Of a DNA stretch of 64,000 nt, positions 58,627-64,000 are shown one piece after another. The notes beneath the pieces were generated by a model, which saw only the letters and a program-made list of their open reading frames with translations, made no database searches and was not told where the DNA came from. The number at the start of each line of letters is the position of its first letter. The first letter of the stretch is position 1. The position numbers were made by a program, and so were the translations under genes. The DNA comes from Arthrobacter sp. SLBN-83 (lineage in GTDB: Bacteria; Actinomycetota; Actinomycetes; Actinomycetales; Micrococcaceae): NCBI RefSeq assembly GCF_006715285.1, contig NZ_VFMX01000001.1, positions 4,278,001 through 4,342,000 of the forward strand, written 5' to 3'.

Positions 58627-58658
58627 TTCCGTCCCCGCCGGCAAGGGCGGGGACGGAA
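58627..58658 (-). other. Stable hairpin between pyrH and frr
   Basis: A perfect 13-bp stem (58627-58639 with 58646-58658) and a six-base loop lie 26 bases after the pyrH stop. The minus-strand side has no T-run, so it is more likely an mRNA-processing or stability element than a terminator. Confidence 0.6.
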
Positions 58659-58684
58659 CTGTCCTGAAATCATCCTAGCCGCAG

Positions 58685-59422
58685 CTAGGCGGTGACCAGG
58701 GTGCCCAGCTTTTCGCCAAGGATGGCGCGGGTGACATTGCCTTCGCCCTCCATGCCAAAGACCACCATGGAAAGGTTGTTGTCCTTGCACATGGTCATGG
58801 CGGTCTGGTCCATGACGCGGATGTCGCGGCGCAGGGCGTCGTCGTAGCTGAGGGTTTCCAGGCGCTCCGCGGTGGGGTCCTTCTTGGGGTCGGCGGTGTA
58901 GACGGCGTCCACTCCGCTCTTGGCCATGAGGACCACGTCGGCGTGCACTTCCAGGGCGCGCTGGGCGGCAACGGTGTCCGTGGAGAAGTACGGCAGGCCT
59001 GCGCCGGCGCCGAAGATGACCACGCGGCCCTTCTCCATGTGCCGGATGGCACGGCGCGGAATGTAGGCCTCGGCCACCTGCCCCATGGTGATGGCGCTCT
59101 GCACGCGGGTTTCAACGCCTGCCTGCTCCAGGAAATCCTGCAGGGCCAGGCAGTTCATGACCGTTCCCAGCATGCCCATGTAGTCGGCCCGGGAGCGGTC
59201 CATGCCGCTCTGGGACAGTTCGGCGCCGCGGAAGAAGTTGCCGCCGCCCACCACGATGGCCACTTCCACCTGCGGGACAGCGGCTGCGATCTGCTTGGCA
59301 ACGTCGCGGACGGTTTCGGGGTCGACACCCAGTTTTCCGCCGCCGAAGACCTCGCCGGAGAGCTTCAGGAGGACGCGCCGCCGGCTCTTCTCTGAATGCG
59401 TGACAGTGTTGACGGCTTCCAT
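58685..59422 (-). CDS. pyrH: Uridylate kinase (UMP kinase)
   Basis: A hexameric amino-acid-kinase-fold enzyme converting UMP to UDP. It has 245 residues from the ATG at 59422, chosen for the GGGAAGG upstream. Family segments are VLLKLSGEVFGGGKLGVDP, VVGGGNFFRGAELSQSGMDRSRADYMGML and the late GVDAVYTADPKKDPTAERLETLSYDD. It follows tsf in the conserved order, after a terminator. Confidence 0.97.
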   Translation of the reverse strand: MEAVNTVTHSEKSRRRVLLKLSGEVFGGGKLGVDPETVRDVAKQIAAAVPQVEVAIVVGGGNFFRGAELSQSGMDRSRADYMGMLGTVMNCLALQDFLEQAGVETRVQSAITMGQVAEAYIPRRAIRHMEKGRVVIFGAGAGLPYFSTDTVAAQRALEVHADVVLMAKSGVDAVYTADPKKDPTAERLETLSYDDALRRDIRVMDQTAMTMCKDNNLSMVVFGMEGEGNVTRAILGEKLGTLVTA

Positions 59423-59531
59423 GATGCCTTCCCGTTGATGACTCTGAAAAAAGGGTATCCTGCCGGATCCGGTGGTCGGAACCGGCTGCGCACCACATGG
59501 ACCGGACTTCCAGTGGTTTGGGCGCATGCAA

Positions 59532-59561
59532 AAGGGGCGGCCACCGAAGTGGCCACCCCTT
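59532..59561 (-). terminator. Rho-independent terminator after tsf
   Basis: A 13-bp stem with one mismatch (59532-59544 with 59549-59561) and a CGAA loop begins ten bases after the tsf stop; on the minus strand it is followed by TTTGCATG, with the T-run overlapping the stem end (CCCCTTTTGC). It separates rpsB-tsf from pyrH-frr-cdsA. Confidence 0.8.
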
Positions 59562-59571
59562 GCAGTTTCGA

Positions 59572-60408
59572 CTAGGAGCCGACGCGGAAGCGCGTGAACG
59601 CGGTTCCCTTGACACCGGCCTCTTCGAGGACCTGTGCCACGGACTTTTTGGCGTCCTTGGCGAATGCCTGGTCAACCAGGACCTCACCCTTGTAGAAGCC
59701 CGTCACGCGGCCTTCCACAATCTTGGTGAGGGCGGCTTCGGGCTTGCCTTCGGCCTTGGCGGTCTCTTCGGCGATGCGGCGCTCCGACTCAACGAGCTCG
59801 GCCGGAACGTCCTCGCGGGTGAGGTAGTTCGGAGCCATGGCAGCGATGTGGACGGCAACGTCGTGGGCGGCGGCAGCAGCGGCTTCGCCTTCACCGTCGA
59901 CAGCGAACAGCACGCCGACCTGGGCCGGGAGGTCCTTGGAGGTCTTGTGCAGGTAAGCGTCGACCGTTGCACCCTCAATGCGGGAGATGCGGCGGACAAC
60001 AACCTTCTCGCCCAGGATGGCGCCTTCTTCGACGACGACCTCGGAGAGCGGCTTACCGTCAACGTCGGTGGCCAGCAGGGTGTCGAGGTCGGCAGCGCCG
60101 GACTCGACGGCGACGGCCAGGACCTTGTCGGCCAGCTGGATGAACTTGTCAGCCTTGGCAACGAAGTCGGTCTCGCAGTTGACCTCGATCATGACGCCGA
60201 CGCCGTTGCTGACCTTGGCGGCCACGAGGCCCTCAGCGGTGGAGCGGCCTTCACGCTTGGTAGCGCCCTTGAGGCCCTTGATGCGGATGATCTCGGTGGC
60301 CTTCTCGGCGTCACCGTTGGCTTCGTCAAGAGCCTTCTTGACGTCCATCATGCCGGCGCCGGTGCGCTCGCGCAGGGCCTTGATGTCCGCGGCAGTGTAG
60401 TTCGCCAT
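59572..60408 (-). CDS. tsf: Elongation factor Ts
   Basis: The guanine-nucleotide exchange factor for EF-Tu, 278 residues. The N-terminal domain MANYTAADIKALRERTGAGMMDVKKAL, the core EF-Tu contact NCETDFVAKADKFIQLAD (Thr-Asp-Phe-Val motif) and the later segment KFYKGEVLVDQAF-like sequence (here FYKGEVLVDQAF) are typical. It follows rpsB after a 126-base gap with a strong hairpin. Confidence 0.98.
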   Translation of the reverse strand: MANYTAADIKALRERTGAGMMDVKKALDEANGDAEKATEIIRIKGLKGATKREGRSTAEGLVAAKVSNGVGVMIEVNCETDFVAKADKFIQLADKVLAVAVESGAADLDTLLATDVDGKPLSEVVVEEGAILGEKVVVRRISRIEGATVDAYLHKTSKDLPAQVGVLFAVDGEGEAAAAAAHDVAVHIAAMAPNYLTREDVPAELVESERRIAEETAKAEGKPEAALTKIVEGRVTGFYKGEVLVDQAFAKDAKKSVAQVLEEAGVKGTAFTRFRVGS

Positions 60409-60449
60409 GTGAACCCCTCTGTCTAGAAATGTGTGGTGGTGTACGGACC

Positions 60450-60488
60450 GACAGGACGGCAGCCCACGGGGTGGGCTGCCATCCTGTC
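60450..60488 (-). terminator. Strong rpsB-tsf intercistronic hairpin (attenuator-like)
   Basis: An 18-bp stem with one mismatch (60450-60467 with 60471-60488) around a three-base loop lies 47 bases after the rpsB stop. There is no T-run on the minus strand. It resembles the partial terminator seen between rpsB and tsf in other bacteria, or a processing site. Confidence 0.65.
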
Positions 60489-60534
60489 AGCAGCTCCGGC
60501 TGCGGACAGCGCGGAGAATCCGGATTTGAGTGTC

Positions 60535-61380
60535 TTACTTGGCGTCTTCGGCGGGAGCCTCGGCGGCAGCCGGAGCCTCAGCGTTCTCGGCCGGAGCGGC
60601 GGCGGCTTCTGCCTTGCTGCCTTCGAGGAGCTCGCGCTCCCACTCGGCCAGCGGCTCTTCCGGAGCCTCGGTGGTGCCGGTGCCGCGGTTGTTGCGGGCG
60701 ATCAGGCCCTCAGCAACGGCGTCGGCAACCACGCGGGTCAGGAGGTTCACGGAGCGGATGGCGTCGTCGTTGCCCGGGATCGGGAAATCAACTTCGTCGG
60801 GATCGCAGTTGGTGTCCAGGATGGCCACAACCGGGATGTTCAGCTTCTTGGCCTCGTCAACGGCGAGGTGTTCCTTCTTGGTGTCGACAACCCACAGCAC
60901 GGACGGTGCCTTGGTCAGGTTGCGGATACCGCCCAGGTTGGACTCCAGCTTGGTGAGCTCGCGCTTGAGGAGCAGCAGTTCCTTCTTGGTGTAAGCGGAA
61001 CCGGCGACGTCGTCGAAGTCGATCTCTTCGAGTTCCTTCATGCGCTGGATGCGCTTGGCAACCGTCTGGAAGTTGGTCAGCATGCCGCCGAGCCAGCGCT
61101 GGTTGACGTAGGGCTGGCCCACGCGCGTTGCCTGCTCGGCAATTGCTTCCTGGGCCTGCTTCTTGGTGCCAACGAAGAGCACGGTGCCGCCGTGGGCAAC
61201 AGTGGCCTTGACGAACTCGTAGGCGCGGTCGATGTAGGACAGCGACTGCTGCAGGTCGATGATGTAGATGCCGTTGCGCTCGGTGAAGATGAAGCGCTTC
61301 ATCTTCGGGTTCCAACGGCGGGTCTGGTGTCCAAAGTGGACGCCGCTGTCAAGCAGCTGGCGCATGGTTACGACGGGCAT
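60535..61380 (-). CDS. rpsB: 30S ribosomal protein S2
   Basis: S2 has 281 residues from the ATG at 61380, with AAGGAG seven bases upstream. MPVVTMRQLLDSGVHFGHQTRRWNPKM, IYIIDLQQSLSYIDRAYEFV, NQRWLGGMLTNFQT and VVAILDTNCDPDEVDFPIPGNDDAIRSV are typical. The C-terminal 35 residues are an Ala/Glu/Pro-rich tail common in actinobacterial S2. It starts the rpsB-tsf operon behind a long non-coding region. Confidence 0.98.
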   Translation of the reverse strand: MPVVTMRQLLDSGVHFGHQTRRWNPKMKRFIFTERNGIYIIDLQQSLSYIDRAYEFVKATVAHGGTVLFVGTKKQAQEAIAEQATRVGQPYVNQRWLGGMLTNFQTVAKRIQRMKELEEIDFDDVAGSAYTKKELLLLKRELTKLESNLGGIRNLTKAPSVLWVVDTKKEHLAVDEAKKLNIPVVAILDTNCDPDEVDFPIPGNDDAIRSVNLLTRVVADAVAEGLIARNNRGTGTTEAPEEPLAEWERELLEGSKAEAAAAPAENAEAPAAAEAPAEDAK

Positions 61381-61828
61381 TCCGGCGCTCCTTATTTTCC
61401 GGCAGGTCATTCATGAGAAAACCCGGAGGCTTCTTACCCTGCCAATAGTTGACGGTTGATTAGCGTGGCCCGGTTGGGCCGTGCTCCTGGCATCCACCGT
61501 TCTTCCCATCAGGAACAAAGCCTGACCGCAGGAAGTGCGGTCCTCCATGGACGACGCGGGGCGTCGCCTGCCGGAGGGCTGGATGCGCGTAGTCAGCCGC
61601 TGCTCCCCCACACTCCTGAATGAGATGTGCCGACGCAATCCGGACAGGGCAATGCACCGCGGAGGTGAACCACTGGGACGGGAAGCGTTGAGGGCGCAGC
61701 AAACTGCTCCATCAAGTGTACTACAGGCACCCCCGGCCGCCGGACAGGAAAGCACCCCGTCGGAGGCGTTGTCCACATAGCCGGAACCGGCCCTGCCCGC
61801 TCCGGACTCAGCCGGGCAGGCTGGTGGG
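61381..61828. other. Long non-coding region between rpsB and the M23-like gene
   Basis: These 448 bases hold the divergent promoters of rpsB and the M23-like gene; I could not place either firmly. A short hairpin GACCGCA-ggaag-TGCGGTC (about 61523-61541) lies inside it. The length suggests an rpsB leader that S2 might bind for autoregulation, as in other bacteria. No gene is supported here. Confidence 0.5.
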
Positions 61829-62410
61829 ATGAAACCACCAGTCCTCCTGGCCGCGCTCCTGCTGCTGCCGGCGTCCGTGGCCTCCCCCGGCCCGGCCTTC
61901 CAGTACACCGCAGCCGGCGCGCAGCCCTCCGGGGCCCAATCCAGCACCATTCAGCAGGAAAGGACGACGGCGGCTGCCGGGGTGGCTGCCAGGCCCTCCT
62001 GGCGCTGGCCGCTGGCGCCGCGTCCGCCGGTGTTGCGGGGCTTCGATCCCCCACCCAAGCCCTGGCTCAGCGGGCACCGCGGCGTGGACCTGGATTTCAC
62101 GGCAGGAACACAGGTTGTGTCACCGGCGGCCGGATCGGTCAGTTTCGTGGGCGTGGTGGTGGACCGTCCCGTGATCACCATCGACCATGGCGGCGGGCTG
62201 CGCAGCAGTTTCGAACCGGTGGAGAGCACGCTGGTTGCGGGGTCCACCGTGGCGGCCGGCCAGGTGATCGGGACCGCCGTCCCCGGACATTGCCCGGCGG
62301 CCCAGTGCCTGCACTGGGGAGTGCGGGAGGGAGAGGACTATGTCAATCCCCTGCAGTTCGTCCTGGACCTTCGCCCGTCCATCCTGCTTCCACTGCCCGG
62401 ACCGCCATAG
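61829..62410 (+). CDS. Exported M23 (LytM)-like protein, possibly non-catalytic
   Basis: A 193-residue protein with a short signal peptide (about residues 1-18, cleaved near SVAS). The M23 domain starts at about residue 75: GHRGVDLDF gives the first zinc His and Asp. In the final motif only one His is present, in QCLHWGVREGEDYVNPL; the first His of the HxH pair is replaced by Cys. Such LytM-fold proteins often act as non-catalytic activators of amidases. It is divergent from rpsB. Confidence 0.85.
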   Translation: MKPPVLLAALLLLPASVASPGPAFQYTAAGAQPSGAQSSTIQQERTTAAAGVAARPSWRWPLAPRPPVLRGFDPPPKPWLSGHRGVDLDFTAGTQVVSPAAGSVSFVGVVVDRPVITIDHGGGLRSSFEPVESTLVAGSTVAAGQVIGTAVPGHCPAAQCLHWGVREGEDYVNPLQFVLDLRPSILLPLPGPP

Positions 62411-62497
62411 GCCGCGGGAACGGATGATGCTGCCCCATGAAGCGTGCCGGGGCCGGCCGATGACTGACTGGACGGTGGCTGGTTGGAATGCGGCTGG

Positions 62498-63688
62498 CTA
62501 GACGATGGCCGAAATGCCGGTGATGGCCCGGCCCGTCACCAGGGTGTTGATTTCAGCGGTGCCCTCGTACGAGTAGATGGCTTCGGCATCGGCAAAAATT
62601 TTGGCCATTTCATAGTCGGTCACGATGCCGTTGCCGCCCAGGATGCTGCGGCCCAGGGCCACGCTGTCCCGCATGCGTGCCGTGGCAAAGGCCTTTGCCA
62701 GGGCGGACTGTTCGTCCTTGGCCGCGCCTTCGTCCTCCAGCTGGGAGAGGCGGACCATCATGCCCATGGAGCTGACGGTATTGCCCAGGATCCGGACCAG
62801 CTGGTCCTGGATGAGCTGGAAGAAGGCGAGCGGCCGGCCGAACTGATGCCGCTCCACAGCGTAGCGGCGGGCAACGTCGAACGCGGCCAGCTGGAGCCCG
62901 ACGGCCTGCCAGGCAACGGACAGGCGGGTGGCCTTGAGCACCTTGTTGACGTCGCGGAAGCTGTTGGCGTTGGCCAGTTTGAAGTGGTCCGGGACCACCA
63001 CGTCCGTGAGGACGATGTCGGCATTCTGGACGGTGCGCAGGGAGATCTTGTTTTCGATCTTTGTCGCGCTGAATCCATCAAGCGTGGTGTCCACCAGGAA
63101 GCCCTTGACCTGGTTGTCGGCAACGTCGCGGGCGTAGATGACCACCCAGTCGGAGAAGGTGGCGTTGCCGATCCACCGCTTGGCTCCGTTGAGGATCCAG
63201 TTGCCACCGTCCCTTCGCGCCGTGGTACGGGTACCGCCGGCCACGTCGCTGCCGCCCAGCGGCTCGGTCAGGCCGAAGGCGCCGATCTTCTTGAAGGCGT
63301 AGATGTCGGGCAGCCACTCGTCCTTTTGCTCCTGGGATGCCAGCAGCTCGATGGACCCGGTAAACAGCCCGTCGTGCACGCCCAGGAAGGTGGCGATCGA
63401 CGCGTCGGCGCGGGTGACCTCCGCGTGCAGCATGCCGGCGAAGAGGTTGGAGTAACCTTGCCGGCGGACCGGGCTGACCAGGTCCAGGGCTGCACACTTC
63501 GGCACCAGGTCCATGGGGAACTCCCCGCGGTTCCAGCAGTCCACGGCAAGGGGCTTGACCTCGCGCGCCAGGAAGTCGCGGACCTCGGCGAGCCTGTCCT
63601 GTTCCTTGCCGGACAGAAGCTGCTCGAAGGCGAAGAAGTCGCCGTCGGCGTAGGGAAGCTCGTGGGACTCGGCTGCGGAGGTTGCCAT
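62498..63688 (-). CDS. Acyl-CoA dehydrogenase, glutaryl-CoA dehydrogenase-like
   Basis: A 396-residue FAD enzyme. FGLTEPLGGSDVAGGTRTTA is the FAD/substrate motif, and the C-terminal YSYEGTAEINTLVTGRAITGISAIV contains the YEGT glutamate used as catalytic base in glutaryl-CoA dehydrogenases. N-terminal DFFAFEQLLSGKEQDRLAEV also fits that branch. The probable substrate is glutaryl-CoA (lysine/tryptophan degradation) but other short acyl-CoAs are possible. It appears to stand alone. Confidence 0.88.
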   Translation of the reverse strand: MATSAAESHELPYADGDFFAFEQLLSGKEQDRLAEVRDFLAREVKPLAVDCWNRGEFPMDLVPKCAALDLVSPVRRQGYSNLFAGMLHAEVTRADASIATFLGVHDGLFTGSIELLASQEQKDEWLPDIYAFKKIGAFGLTEPLGGSDVAGGTRTTARRDGGNWILNGAKRWIGNATFSDWVVIYARDVADNQVKGFLVDTTLDGFSATKIENKISLRTVQNADIVLTDVVVPDHFKLANANSFRDVNKVLKATRLSVAWQAVGLQLAAFDVARRYAVERHQFGRPLAFFQLIQDQLVRILGNTVSSMGMMVRLSQLEDEGAAKDEQSALAKAFATARMRDSVALGRSILGGNGIVTDYEMAKIFADAEAIYSYEGTAEINTLVTGRAITGISAIV

Positions 63689-63784
63689 GGGTACCTTCTT
63701 TGGTGTTCAGCGCTGGCCGTGCCGCGGAACCGGGCACGGAATGTTACTGGGCAGTAACTTACCGCAGGGGTCGGGGTTAACCAA

Positions 63785-63825
63785 GAAGAACCGCGGCCGA
63801 CGAAAGCTGTCGGCCGCGGTTCTTC
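63785..63825 (-). terminator. Terminator of the tRNA gene
   Basis: A perfect 17-bp GC-rich stem (63785-63801 with 63809-63825) with a seven-base loop lies 11 bases beyond the tRNA 3' end. On the minus strand it is followed by TTGGTTAACC. It probably ends the tRNA transcript. Confidence 0.8.
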
Positions 63826-63836
63826 CTGCTGTTCGG

Positions 63837-63910
63837 TAGGGCTACTCGGACTTGAACCGAGGACCTTAGGATTATGAGTCCCGCGCTCTAACCAGCTGAG
63901 CTATAGCCCC
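63837..63910 (-). tRNA. tRNA with CAU anticodon (elongator Met or Ile2)
   Basis: A 74-nt cloverleaf: acceptor GGGGCTA with TAGCCCT (terminal G-U), D-arm AGCTCAGCTGGTTAGAGC, anticodon arm with loop CTCATAA, and T-arm with GGTTCAAGTCC. CCA is not encoded. CAU can be elongator Met or Ile2 (with lysidine at C34). The acceptor stem resembles actinobacterial tRNA-Ile(GAU), which weakly favours Ile2. The initiator is excluded because the three G-C pairs closing the anticodon stem and a C1 mismatch are missing. Confidence 0.93.
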
Positions 63911-64000
63911 CAATCCCTGCGGATACGTCGTGGAACACCACGCCCCGGCAGGGCAAAAACACTCTAGCAAACCCGGGAACGGGTTCAGACCACCTTGTCC

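Noticed and set aside
61350..61414. A 21-codon upstream frame overlapping the rpsB start
   Set aside because: Its ATG at 61414 has no convincing ribosome site and the rpsB AAGGAG lies within it; not enough evidence for a regulatory leader peptide.
1..64000. CRISPR array or cas genes
   Set aside because: No regularly spaced direct repeats of suitable length and no cas-like protein were seen.

Overview
The window is high-GC actinobacterial chromosome, most likely Arthrobacter/Pseudarthrobacter or another Micrococcaceae. The grounds are the GC content and codon use, frequent GTG/TTG starts, and a translation and isoprenoid gene order typical of actinobacteria. No database search was possible, so the genus is inferred.

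The backbone lies on the minus strand and, read from right to left, is rpsB-tsf-pyrH-frr-cdsA, then a DivIVA-repeat gene, then (after an accessory block) dxr-rseP-(satD module)-ispG-GNAT, proS, rimP-nusA-ylxR-infB-rbfA, truB-(two small membrane proteins)-ribF, kynA-kynU, rpsO and a truncated pnp at the left edge. These genes cover translation, transcript elongation, tRNA modification, flavin cofactors, the MEP pathway and phospholipid synthesis. Short plus-strand cargo sits between them: an aminotransferase, an exported ScyD-like protein, a DUF4439/VIT/phosphotransferase trio and a lipase-maturation-factor protein.

From about 31.5 to 56.4 kb the backbone is interrupted by an accessory block. 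It begins with a branched-chain amino acid (leucine) degradation locus: E1alpha, E1beta and E2 of the branched-chain 2-oxoacid dehydrogenase, a biotin-dependent carboxylase pair, acyl-CoA dehydrogenase, CoA-transferase subunits, a MaoC hydratase and a CitE-type lyase. A TetR and an Lrp regulator are embedded in it, and a perfect CRP/GlxR-type site lies upstream of the dehydrogenase genes. The gene set matches the known Mycobacterium tuberculosis Rv2495c-Rv2504c locus. Next come small membrane proteins, one intact IS3-family element inserted inside a terminator-like hairpin, and a monocarboxylate-transport region in which a LytS/LytTR two-component system lies between two sodium:solute symporter modules.

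The right end holds the rpsB group, an M23-like exported protein, a glutaryl-CoA-dehydrogenase-like gene and a CAU-anticodon tRNA with a perfect 17-bp terminator stem.

I found no CRISPR array, prophage or obvious defence island. The signals most worth a second look are non-coding: the IS-split terminator, a roughly 170-bp imperfect palindrome between infB and rbfA, an apparently leaderless satD promoter carrying repeated TATCAGCCA boxes, the CRP-type sites, and a probable Actino-pnp leader.
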